A stretch of DNA of 64,000 nt from Alentia gelatinosa (taxonomy: Eukaryota; Annelida; Polychaeta; Phyllodocida; Polynoidae): the NCBI GenBank assembly GCA_950022655.1, contig OX465580.1, forward strand, positions 93,452,797-93,516,796. Direction: 5' to 3'. Numbering within the stretch: the first letter of the stretch is position 1; the number at the start of each line of letters is the position of its first letter. This document shows positions 19,141 through 28,618 of this stretch, one piece after another. The position numbers were made by a program, and so were the translations under genes. Below the pieces are notes generated by a model, which was not told the origin of the DNA, searched no databases, and worked only from the letters and a program-made list of their open reading frames with translations.

Positions 19141-21729
19141 ATGCCGGGTGTTAGTGTTAGTGCGCCGGGGCAAGACGGGGAATCGAACACTCCCGACTTC
19201 AAGGCACTCAAGGAAGTCTGCGAGACCGGAGTGCACCGGGAGGGAGTGAGGACGGACCCGTTCGCCTTCAGGGAACATCGCCGGGAGACGTGGCCGGACT
19301 TCTCGGCCATGGGGCCCGCCAGGCACGCGGAGATATACCGGGCCGTGCGTGACACGGGAATCCCCAACGCGCTCGGCGCAAGGATTGAGGTTCCTTCTGA
19401 TCTCAACTTAGCTGCGTGGGACCATTACCTAGGGGCCGTGGACGGGGCGCAGGAGCTCCTGGGATTCCTGCACTACGGCTTCCCCCTAGGATACCTCGGG
19501 CCGGAGAGTGATACAAGGGGCGTGGCCAACCACCCCAGCGCGACCGCTCACCCCGTGCAGGTAGAGAAGTTTCTGGTGAAGGAGGCAGCCTTCACCAATA
19601 TGATGGGTCTGTTTGTCGAACCACCGTTTAGCCCATGGTGTCACATGTTGCCACTCATGACACGGGAAAAACGTGGGACGGACGACCGACGCATTATCAC
19701 GGATATGACTTTCCCGCGGGAGTGCAGCGTGAACTCGTTCGTCATTAAGAACTCGGTCTACGGGCTGGAGCGAGATCACGGCCTCCCAAAAGTTGACGAG
19801 TTTGTGGCCAAACTCGTTAAGGCAGGCACGTCGTCCTACATGTAGTCCATCAACGTGTCACGTGCCTACAAGAACTTCAGGTGCGATCCCCTCGACTGGC
19901 CTCTGCTATGTTTCACGTGGGAGGACGGGCACTACTGCGATACGGCCATGCCATTCGGTGCCCGCGCCTCCTCCTACCACATGCAGTGTGTGGCGGAGGC
20001 CATTGTGGGGATCCTGGGATCGAAGGGAGTCACGGCCGCGATGTACCTCGACGACCTAATCATCCTCTCCGAGGACCGAGGTAAGGCGGCCGTGGACTTC
20101 AGGATTGCACGTGATCTGTTTGCAGAACTGGGCCTCCCCGAGGCCTACGATAAAGCTCAGGAGCCCAGCCAGAACGTCACGTGGTTGGGGATCGAAATCG
20201 ACGCCCATAGGATGACACTCTCGATCCCCACGGCCAAGTTAGAGGATATCCGAGGTCACCTGTCGGCCGTAGCGAAGCGCCGGACCCTGACCAAACGCCA
20301 GCTCCAGTCGGTACTGGGCAGGATACTACACGTGGCGAGGTGTATACGACCGGCGCAGGCATTCATCTCGAAGTTGCTGGAGGCACTGAGGGGGATGAGA
20401 GGCTTCTACATGAACATCAATTCCGAGATGCGCCAGGATCTGGACTGGTTCGTACAGTTTGCGGAAGGATGGAATGGCCGCGCCCTAATCCCTCGAGGCC
20501 CGCCGACGAGGCGCATCACCGTGGATGCGTGCCTGTTGGGGGTGGGAGGCACTGACGGCCAGTACTCGTATTCCTGCCAGGTGTGCCCCGTCCTCGACCC
20601 CGTGGAGTGTATCTCAGAGCTGGAGGCTCTGAATACCATATATGCACTCCACACATTCATCACAGACAGGGATAGGGGATCACGGATAGAGGTGTTCTGT
20701 GATAACCTCGGCACAGTACAGACCCTGAACAGTGGGCATACCCGTAACCGAGTCCTGGCGGAGTGTGCCCGCCAGGCATGGATGGTGCAGGCACGTCTAC
20801 AGGTAGAACTCGTCTTCAGCCATATCCCCGGGGTGCAAAACGTGATCCCAGATGCCTTGAGCAGAGCCCATCTGTCGAGGACGGAATACGATAGGGCCAA
20901 CTCCCTCATTCAACTTCATGAGCTGTACCCTATCGTGCCATGTACCCATGCATCATTTGTACCTGTACTCCGTCTCTTCTGCAGATCGGGCGCTTCTCTT
21001 ACTCCAGGCGAAGGCATCTGTGAGGCAGTCAGAGGCGCGTGCCCCAGGTACGCTCGCAAACCAGCGATCCGCAGTCACCACCTACCTGGCGTTCTGCAAC
21101 CGGATGAGAGTGGACCCCCGGGCACAGACCGTGAGCCTGATCACGTCTTACTTGGAATACGTGGCCGACCACGCCCCCTCGCCGGCCACGGTCGCCAACC
21201 AGCTATCGCACGTCCATGCACATCTGCGACTGACGGGGGGGGACGTGCGACCAACAGAGGATCATCGGGTGAAACGTGCCCTCGAGGGCATGAGGAGGAA
21301 CAAGGACTACGTGCCAAATGTGAAACCTCCTATCCCGATGGACGTATTCCGAGCGGTTCTCGACGGCCTCACGGTATCCCCCCTCCATACGGCCATGAGA
21401 GCGGGCCTGCTACTGATCTTTTACGCGGCCCTACGGCAGGGAGAGGTGGCGCCGCAATCCGCTCGCACATTCGATCAGGCTCGGCATCTCACGCGGGGGA
21501 ACGTGGTCCTCGGCCGCCGACACGTGACAATCACCATCAAGGCGGCCAAAAATCTACAACACGTGGGGGAACAGAAAGTAATGCGCCTGGAGGCCGTGGA
21601 CGATACCAGAGTGTGCCCGGTAGACGCGGTTCGAGGTCTACTACGGGCGGCCCCTACGGTTTCGCTACGGGACCCATTCCTGACGCTGCCCGATGGAACG
21701 ACCATCACCTCACGGGTGATGACAAATGA
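19141..21729 (+). pseudogene. Reverse transcriptase-RNase H, interrupted by a stop codon
   Basis: One reading frame, open from 19027 with its first ATG at 19141, encodes RT then RNase H. Landmarks are RRIITDMTF (19690s), FRCDPLDWPLL, MPFGAR and the catalytic MYLDDL box (YLDD at 20044-20055), followed by WLGIEID and RQLQSVLGR (RT thumb). RNase H carries its four acidic residues: Asp (20524), Glu (20623), Asp (20701) and Asp (20851, in the IPDALSR motif). Two defects lie 9 bases apart: an in-frame TAG at 19843-19845, and an Asn codon at 19852-19854 where RT motif A has its catalytic Asp. This copy should not make active RT. After RNase H the frame stays open to 21729 over the recombinase gene; that tail is Gly/Arg/Pro-rich and probably a shadow. 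No methyltransferase domain is seen, consistent with Ngaro and not DIRS. Confidence 0.9.
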
Positions 21730-21949
21730 ATGGGACGGCCTCCTACAGGCCACAGGCCAAACTGTGAAGACGTACACCCTCCACAGCCTCAGGAAGGCCG
21801 CTGCCACCCAGGCATTTGAGGCCGGCATACCTGAACTCAACATCCAGAGGTATGGAGGGTGGAGGTCACATGCCCACAGGGCATACATCAAGGTGTCAGA
21901 CAAAGAGACTGTCAACAAGTCTCTCATTGAGTCTCTTTCCTACAAATGA
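20918..21949 (+). CDS. Tyrosine recombinase (integrase) of the YR retrotransposon
   Basis: A 343-codon frame from ATG 20918, overlapping the end of RNase H in another frame. Residues about 30-125 form the core-binding (SAM-like) domain (TLANQRSAVTTYLAF). Residues about 140-340 are the catalytic domain. All expected residues are present: Arg173 (ALRQGE, codon 21434), a Lys near 208-211, His289 and Arg292 (HSLRKAAAT), Trp315 (GGWRS) and the nucleophile Tyr323 (HRAYI, codon 21884). The enzyme is expected to recombine a circular cDNA into the genome in place of a DDE integrase. The frame is intact to a TGA at 21947. Length and motif order fit Ngaro/PAT recombinases. Since the RT of this copy is broken, the recombinase can act only on DNA made by other copies or on circles. 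Confidence 0.92.
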   Translation: MSCTLSCHVPMHHLYLYSVSSADRALLLLQAKASVRQSEARAPGTLANQRSAVTTYLAFCNRMRVDPRAQTVSLITSYLEYVADHAPSPATVANQLSHVHAHLRLTGGDVRPTEDHRVKRALEGMRRNKDYVPNVKPPIPMDVFRAVLDGLTVSPLHTAMRAGLLLIFYAALRQGEVAPQSARTFDQARHLTRGNVVLGRRHVTITIKAAKNLQHVGEQKVMRLEAVDDTRVCPVDAVRGLLRAAPTVSLRDPFLTLPDGTTITSRVMTNEWDGLLQATGQTVKTYTLHSLRKAAATQAFEAGIPELNIQRYGGWRSHAHRAYIKVSDKETVNKSLIESLSYK

Positions 21950-21998
21950 CTATAAAAAACTTTTCCCACCCTCCTCTCCCTATAACTATTGGCTTCTT

Positions 21999-22244
21999 GG
22001 CTATTCATATTATTTTATTATTACATGTTCATTATAACTATGTAATACTACATAATATACTCATTATGTTATTATAACAACTTATAACAATTGACAACCA
22101 CATATTATGTCAATTATACTATTGTTCTTATTATTGATATTCCTGTATAACTCTTATTCATATCAATAAGACTCATAGAATTAAATAAAATTTTATTAGC
22201 CCACTACGGCTTCCATCTTGTTTCACTGGGGATCTGGGGTAATG
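21999..22244 (+). repeat. Split direct repeat B1
   Basis: An AT-rich 246-bp repeat begins GGCTATTCATATTATTTTA, about 50 bp after the recombinase stop, and is joined directly to A2. It holds AATAAAATTTTATT (near 22185), a possible polyadenylation signal for the element transcript. It is repeated as B2 with one base difference (22166). Confidence 0.9.
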
Positions 22245-22350
22245 GGTTGCCCATGGCCTATGGTCAGGGGTGGTCATTGCCCCCCCTGGTGAAACCCCTC
22301 TACACTAGCGCACCCCTGTGCCACCTCTCCACTATCGGCCGCACTAAACA
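22245..22350 (+). repeat. Split direct repeat A2
   Basis: Second copy of the left-end repeat, two differences from A1. The B1/A2 junction (GGGTAATG|GGTTGCCC) is what a circle joining the two element ends would carry. Confidence 0.9.
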
Positions 22351-22474
22351 TCAAAGTGCGCTAGGTCGACACTGTACTCTGCCTCATACGCTTCTCAGCT
22401 CTCCTACACTCTACACACACTTTTTCTACCCACCCACCCACTCCTTTTTCTCTCTCTACTCCTTACACTCGTAG
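22351..22474 (+). other. Pyrimidine-rich spacer between A2 and B2
   Basis: 124 bp with no counterpart after A1. Its second half is strongly C/T-rich (CCCACCCACCCACTCC and CTCTCTCTACTCC), which could serve as a priming or promoter tract. Function unknown. Confidence 0.6.
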
Positions 22475-22720
22475 GGCTATTCATATTATTTTATTATTAC
22501 ATGTTCATTATAACTATGTAATACTACATAATATACTCATTATGTTATTATAACAACTTATAACAATTGACAACCACATATTATGTCAATTATACTATTG
22601 TTCTTATTATTGATATTCCTGTATTACTCTTATTCATATCAATAAGACTCATAGAATTAAATAAAATTTTATTAGCCCACTACGGCTTCCATCTTGTTTC
22701 ACTGGGGATCTGGGGTAATG
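22475..22720 (+). repeat. Split direct repeat B2 (right end of element)
   Basis: Copy of B1; ends at GGGGTAATG, the right boundary of the element. Confidence 0.92.
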
Positions 22721-23090
22721 CCATGTTAAGTTATTCCACAGGGCAGGTCGTTGCCGGTAGCCCGTTAGGTTGGCTAGCAACCCTTACGGGCACCAGCTAA
22801 GGCTTGCAGCTGGTTAGTGTGATCATACCATGGATGTGAATATGTATACCATGGTTATGGTATCTGACGGTTTCTAAACAATGAGTAGTGGTTTACTGAG
22901 TCTCCATACATTTTCAATGGATTTTTTTCACGGTGGATGATAGAGGGCAAGATCAGTGTCCACATATAAGATGTGCCTTATCTGATAGTGTGGGTAAGGG
23001 GAACTGTTGATAGAACTTTTACCTTTCATCCATTATATTGTTACAATGTCTATGCTGACATGTCACATTGCGAGACACCCATGTGGAATG
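22721..23090. other. Unassigned sequence between the two YR elements
   Basis: No gene or repeat is recognised. It begins with the right half of the target site. Confidence 0.4.
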
Positions 23091-23673
23091 CCAAAAGAAG
23101 TCCCCCTCCCCCCCCCCCCCCAAACGGGAATATGGTAAACAAAAGTTCGGAAGGAATGAGATCTACCAAATACACCACCAAGAGAGTTGGGGATAGGATT
23201 CCCAACCGGACGGGCGAATTTTACACACGGAATATGGTGAAAGCACAGGGGTAAGCTTAAATTAATGTGGCCCTTTTCAATAAAGCTTTCCCTCTTTTCG
23301 TTTAGTACAAACACAGATCCTTACATTCAGTCAATTGTTAAAGTATATGGTAGTGTTCACACTTCCAATGGTACATACCGATATGTGTAATGTTACTGAA
23401 ATTTGCTCTTTTTGAACACTGCACAGATCTTGTTGTCTGATGTGTTATTTGTACTGTGAACACACTTTCTTCATCTGATGAGGAATAATCCTCTTCTGCA
23501 GATATTTATGGAGGTATATAATATATATAAAGGTTTAAATAAAAGACATTAGGGGGCGCAGCAGTCAACCTTCTGCGGTCGACCCCCTCCCCTCACGCCA
23601 CTGACCAGGGAGACTAGGCACATCCCTGCAGGGGTCCGCGAGCAGCACACGGTTTTACCAGCTGTTCATCATC

Positions 23674-24536
23674 ATGGTGGACAAAAACAATGAAGATTCC
23701 AAGGAACCAGGGCACGATTTTGAGTTCACTGCAAGTGCAAAGTTAGAAGGCCTCAAAAGAAAGCCCACAGAGGTGCTATCCAGCGAAGAATATGCCGACT
23801 TCGATGTATTAGACATTATGAATGCAGGCAATATGAAGGAGCTGGACACACCACATGGCCAAGCCAGATGGTTGAAGCAAGGTCTAGACAAGCTCGGTAA
23901 CCCTAACTTCACGGAGACGTCCGAAAAAAGGAGGAGCGAGTCAGAGGACAATGAGGAAGACAATGACATCCCTTCAATGGCAGATGAGGCCAATAACAAT
24001 GCAGCCTTACTCAATGCAGCCTCCGGTTGGGAGAAGGAGAAGGTGATAGATGCTCTAAGGGCAGGAGAGGATGATACAGAAGGGAAGTAGAAGAAAGACA
24101 CTGTCAGATTCACAGCAGCAGAGGACGGGACGATGGTACTAAGCCCGGACAAAACAATGCCAGGCTACATCACCATAGCGGAGTGTTGTGCGGCCAACAT
24201 TTGGGTGATGTACCAGCTGATAAAGGATGGTGACCTGGCCAGAGCCAACCTAGGACCACCTGGCATATACTGTGTACATCTTGGAGATCGGTGCTAGGGC
24301 TCGATACACGCTACAGGGAACTCCAGGACCATTGAGGCCCTTGCCCTGGTGCCACGGAAGCAATCCATGCCACAATCTAGACCGACGCCTGCAGTTAGGA
24401 ATACCAGCAAACCACACAGGAAGGGAGGGCAACACAGACCGACCATGATCCCAAGAAGTGTTCTGCCTCTTCACAAACAGCAGTGAGTGCCCATATGGAG
24501 ACAAATGCAAATTCCAACACAATTCTACCTAGGATT
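23674..24536 (+). pseudogene. Gag-like ORF of E2, broken
   Basis: ATG at 23674 opens an acidic, charged frame of 138 codons (LKRKPTEVLSSEEYADFD, SEDNEEDNDIPSMADEANNN) ending at TAG 24088. The same frame resumes (FTAAEDGTMVLSPDKTMPGY) to another stop near 24295. After frameshifts it ends in ECPYGDKCKFQH, a Cys-x5-Cys-x3-His cluster like a zinc knuckle, followed after a stop by CDAQAH. An acidic N-terminal half and a C-terminal Cys/His cluster upstream of RT are what a YR-element Gag looks like. Several inactivating stops are visible. Confidence 0.6.
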
Positions 24537-24699
24537 GTGATGCCCAGGCCCATATAACAGACGGAGCACTGATACCGGGGGCCTGGGAGTAACTGGTTCC
24601 AGGCAGCGTTAGGGACAGATTCATGATGGGATCATTCATGATGGGAGCAGACCTATAGGCTCTGCACTTAACACCTATGCTGTTAACAAAAGCTTCCGT

Positions 24700-25560
24700 T
24701 ATCAGTCACTAGAAGAAGCGGCAAGCTTTATTTCTTAAGAGGACTTTTTGGTATAAATAGACCTGTCTAACGCATGCAGCATAAAAAATCATCCAGACGA
24801 CTTCCCCTTGGCCGGACTGCAATGAGATTTTGGAGAAGGTGGACCAACTTATCTCGATGACACCGGCCTCATGTTTGGGGCATGCCTGAGTTCATCCATA
24901 TTTAATCGCTTGACCCGTTTTTTTTGTTAGATTATGCAGGTGCTAGGCTACCTAGGGCCAAGACCAAGGAGGAATGTCTTAATGCGCTCAATACTCTCCA
25001 CAAGCTCCTGAAGAATTTAGGCTTTGCAGTGAACTATAATAAAGTGGTGATGCCTACCACTTGCCTCACCTTCTTAGGAGTGGAGTTGGACACCCTAAAA
25101 CATGTACACGTACAGGCTGCCTATGGAGAAAGTGCAGGCTATACAAATTAGTGTGAACAATATGCTCAGTAAGAGAATGGTTTCCCGCAAGGCGTTAGAG
25201 TCCCTTGTGAGGAAACTAAGCTGTGCTTGGCGTATTGTTTATGGAGGCAGGTCGTTACGAGATGACTAATGGGCAGGATGGTGGCCTTAGGAGCCCCCTC
25301 CCACTGCACACAGATTACTGTGTCAGTGAGTGCCAACCTCAAGTGGTGGTCAGATTACCTGGTTGTGTTCAACGGCCAGGTCCCGCTATTGGAGAAGTGC
25401 ATTTAAACCCCCATCACCATTGATGCCTGCCTCAGTAGGGCTGGGGGGGGGGGGGGTGTATGGCAGGTGATGGTACCATGTCAGATGAAAAGACTGTCCA
25501 GATGTGTGCAACCTACCGATTAATTGCTTAGAGGTGCTTGCCTTGGAATCGGCTGCTAGG
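24700..25560 (+). pseudogene. DIRS-like reverse transcriptase-RNase H remnant
   Basis: With frameshifts, the plus strand gives the ordered RT landmarks IDLSNA (motif A), HPDDFPLAGL, TYLDDTGLMFGA, SSIFNRLTRFF, then TKEECLNALNTLHKLLKNLG (24960-25020), FLGVELDT (25074-25097), VSRKALESLVRKLS and VYGGRS (25180-25250). Near 25415 comes TIDACLS, the RNase H Asp segment. The spacing after FNRLTRFF is too short and no Y-x-D-D catalytic box can be read, so the active-site strand is deleted or destroyed. The motif set fits DIRS-order RTs more than LTR retrotransposons. Confidence 0.75.
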
Positions 25561-25769
25561 CTCTTTGCAGACCAATAGAAAAACAGACTAGTACAGACTA
25601 GTACTTGGATTTTACTCCAAATGGAAGAACTGTAAACAGAATTTGGATTGAATAAACAAAAAAAACAACAAAAAAAACAAGCAGCGGTGGTGATAAAAGT
25701 GAGATATTTACCTATCGCTATACAATAATATATATTTCTCAACAAGTGAATGGTTGACCATGTATTTTT

Positions 25770-26367
25770 CACTGAAGTCACTTAATGAGACTTGGCTGTT
25801 CACACTTTATTGATTTGTGCCCTGGGTTGCTAGTCATAAGGCTCCCTTGCAGGACTTTCACTGCTTCTGGTAGGGACAGGCAAATAATGGATGTTTTGGC
25901 AATTTTTTGTAGTCCGTCATAGGGTGTGGGATCCTTTTTATGAGTGGATAAACCCATTGTGCAGCACTAGAGAAGGAGCATGTAGAGTTTTCCCTGCTCA
26001 TAGCGCTCGACCATAAACATGATGATCTTGAGTATGAGTAGCAACAGGGGCGTTTTGTGGCACTTAATGTAGTAGTAAATGCCCCTACTTCGTCGTTATT
26101 AGATAGGAAACAAAGAATCTTCTGAAACTGCATTGATACTTGGACGAATGTACTGGTGTTTGTCCACTGTTGTCTCTCTCCATATTGGTCAGTCGGGCCG
26201 AGGGACAATGCACACTCCTTGTAGAGAAACAGGGGTGAAACAATAGACACAGAATTCCAGGGAGTGATACATCTATGATAAACAAGTATGTTAATTATTA
26301 CTTTAGCAGTACGACTAAGCCCATTTTTCTTATGATATGACATTAATGCTTTCATTACAAATATCAA
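25770..26367 (-). repeat. Conserved block shared with E1 (copy 2)
   Basis: Diverged counterpart of 9700-10415. On the minus strand it is open for 169 codons (26367-25858), but the E1 copy is not open in that frame and the peptide matches nothing I know. Shared strings include GTAGTAAATGCCCCTA, AGCAACAGGGGC and CAGGGAGTGATAC. Confidence 0.55.
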
Positions 26368-26394
26368 TTATTGTCATCAAAGAAATATTGTATA

Positions 26395-26570
26395 AGTATA
26401 GCTGAAAATGTTGGCTCCCGCTAGAAATGATGAATAAAAGTTGGCTTCCCCATGTACATACCCTCCAAAGATTTGGCTCCCTCCCCCTTGGAATACCTCA
26501 CCAAAAAGTTGTCCCCCATTGAAATACCCCCAAAAAAAGTACCCCCCAGGCTTAATTATTGAATGCACCC
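26395..26570 (-). repeat. C-rich tandem array and right terminus of E2
   Basis: Four or five degraded units with TTGGCTCCC or TTGGAATACC, ending CTTAATTATTGAATGCACCC. Minus-strand alignment to the E1 termini is clear over about 40 bp. Confidence 0.65.
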
Positions 26571-28618
26571 ACTGGGCTCTAGGCTATCTCACTGCTGCCG
26601 CCTAGCATCTTCACAACACTCCAATATAGTCGACCAGGGGAAGAAGGCATTACGCCCAATAGGGGTGTATGTATATAAAAAAAAAATCACCAGATTAATA
26701 CAGCATTTACTAGGGTTCACGCCATGGTGTGATTACTATCAAACCTACATTTTCATCCTGTGAAGGTCACGGAACCTGAATTCTGACTTTTTAATCCACG
26801 ATTTCCCCTTCCCTGTTTAAAACATTTCCCAATATTGACAAATAAAATCAATAAATATATAAACAAAAATAGAAACACAATGCAATGAGAATCACTGACC
26901 CTCTTATTTGCTGACAAAACCATATTTCTCATTTTCATGGAACTACTTTTTCAAAATCAAACACAATGTGTTTGAATTTTGGAATCGCTCCCGGTTATCG
27001 GTCATTGACATGGGAATAGGCCTTTTTCCACTGGCCAGCGATGCGCCTTATCTGCCTGGTTACGCAATGCCTGCTGCCAAACATAGCCCTGGCAACGTAT
27101 TCTTTACCATTGGGTGACCAGTGTAGTATGGTCATACGTCTATAATACCCATGAACATTATTTTCATTAAAAAAAAAAGCTATTGCATCATATTCTATGG
27201 TATTCTAGCTCCAATTTGATGTATCATACATGCATATAACCTCAATGATACCATAGCAGACCTAGCTATAATATGCTTATCTTTTTCCAAGTCAAAACTA
27301 AGACAATTATCAACTATAAAGTTTAGACAGCTCAGACTCGTTGATACAATACTCTAGTTTCTTCCAGCAATTTAATCTGTCAAAAAACAACACTCCTGCA
27401 ATCACACCCACCGTTCACACTCTAGGAGTGATTGCTGTATGTCTCTATAGACATAGCCGCAGACTCGCGGTGTTTGTCCGAGCGGCCGCGTATCTAGGCA
27501 GTGGGCCGTTAAGCGGCGCTGAACGGCAACACCTGTATTAATGCGCTTGACGAGGATTATCAATAATGCCACCAACCACTGCATTAATAAAATTGCTGAC
27601 AATTCCTCAATTCAAAGGTTAATTCAGGTATATATAACAATAGCAAAAGGAGATATAATAGTGCATGAGGCTGCATGGAATCTGTTCCTTGTTGATTTGG
27701 TCGGAAATATGAACCTGATTCTTCGAATTTAGATGATATTTCCGAAACAAAACAATACGTAACAGATTCTACCAAACCATATCAACTATGTCTCCCTATG
27801 GTTAAAGCACACCATGAGACAAATATGGTCAATAATATTCTCTTGCTGCAATTTTCATAACCGTTACATGATATTAAGACACCTCAATGGGTTACCATTT
27901 GTAATACTCTGAAATGAGTATGCTATAAATCCACATCGGCTACCACTATTGAGATAATTGGGTGTGGTTCGGAAAAGAATGTTGGATTAGGTCTCCACAC
28001 AATAAACTGACAATTGATTAGGAGGTCAACACAAAAGATAGAAACGTAAATATCGTCAAATGACGGACATATACCGTCAGATACTTTTAAATTCTCAGCA
28101 CAATTTAGGTGTGGAATTTCGTTTATCTTGTTGCCTAAAGCCCTTCTTGCATTTGTCATGACTTGAGACGACCTTTAGGGGTCATCCGTAGAGTATGTGT
28201 ACTCCGACTCCCAGTCTTGTATGCAATGGAATAAAGAAGAGGTATACGCAAAATTCCCAAATTTGTTTACTCCCCTACCTCACTTAGTGTGTACGTACTT
28301 TATGGATGGCCCGTATCAATAAGCTAACAGCCTGCTTAAATGTATTATCAATATCAAAGGACATTGATGCCTGCATGGTGATCAAATGGGAATGAATTTG
28401 GCTATATCTTGTTAGATATTATCCTACCCCTAATATAAAATCCCATAGGCTTAACATTGGGATTCGGTATGCCACGCTGACAGGCATACGGACGTTTGTA
28501 TGCTACTAGGGGCATACGAAGGTGTTGACATGTGACCAGGGTATTAGCCAATGAGCGTTGAGCTAGCGCGGTAGCTCGAAAGCAGTTCCATGTATCGTGT
28601 GGCACAGAGGTGACAGCT
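26571..28618. other. Unassigned sequence upstream of the DUF3504 gene
   Basis: No coding frame, RNA or repeat is convincing over 2 kb. The last 150 bp before the ATG at 28619 would hold the promoter and 5' UTR of that gene, but no TATA-like box is evident. Confidence 0.4.

Larger units (their letters stand above)
17543..22720 (+). mobile_element. Ngaro/PAT-type tyrosine-recombinase retrotransposon with split direct repeats
   Basis: This 5178-bp element is laid out A1 - gag - RT/RNase H - tyrosine recombinase - B1 - A2 - B2. A1 (17543-17648) and A2 (22245-22350) differ at 2 of 106 bases; B1 (21999-22244) and B2 (22475-22720) differ at 1 of 246. Split direct repeats with B1 joined directly to A2, plus a YR in place of a DDE integrase, define the Ngaro/PAT group of the DIRS order. 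DIRS proper has inverted termini. Such elements insert as recombined circles without target duplication, and none is seen here. The coding part is clearly GC-richer than the flanks. The near-identity of the repeats points to recent insertion, yet the RT frame is broken (see that entry). Confidence 0.92.
23091..26570 (+). mobile_element. Decayed DIRS-like/YR-type element E2
   Basis: Left part: a C-run (23.10 kb) and a 120-bp segment (23225-23345) that matches 9085-9205 of E1. Middle: remnants of gag (from 23674) and RT/RNase H (to about 25.56 kb). Right: a 600-bp block matching 9700-10415 and a C-rich array whose end (26570, minus strand GGGTGCATTCAATAATTAAG) matches the E-family termini. The order suggests one 3.5-kb element, though the left terminus is not well preserved and nesting cannot be excluded. 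The RT is of a different lineage from that at 19-21 kb. No recombinase domain was found; it is lost or unrecognisable. Confidence 0.55.

Noticed and set aside
18448..19779. Long antisense and alternate-frame ORFs over gag and RT
   Set aside because: The coding DNA is GC-rich, which suppresses stops in other frames; the recognisable motifs are all in the plus-strand frames described.
21000..21729. The Arg/Gly/Pro-rich end of the RT/RNase H frame as a separate functional domain
   Set aside because: It lies over the YR gene in another frame and has low-complexity composition typical of a shadow frame. Reported only as a low-interest finding.
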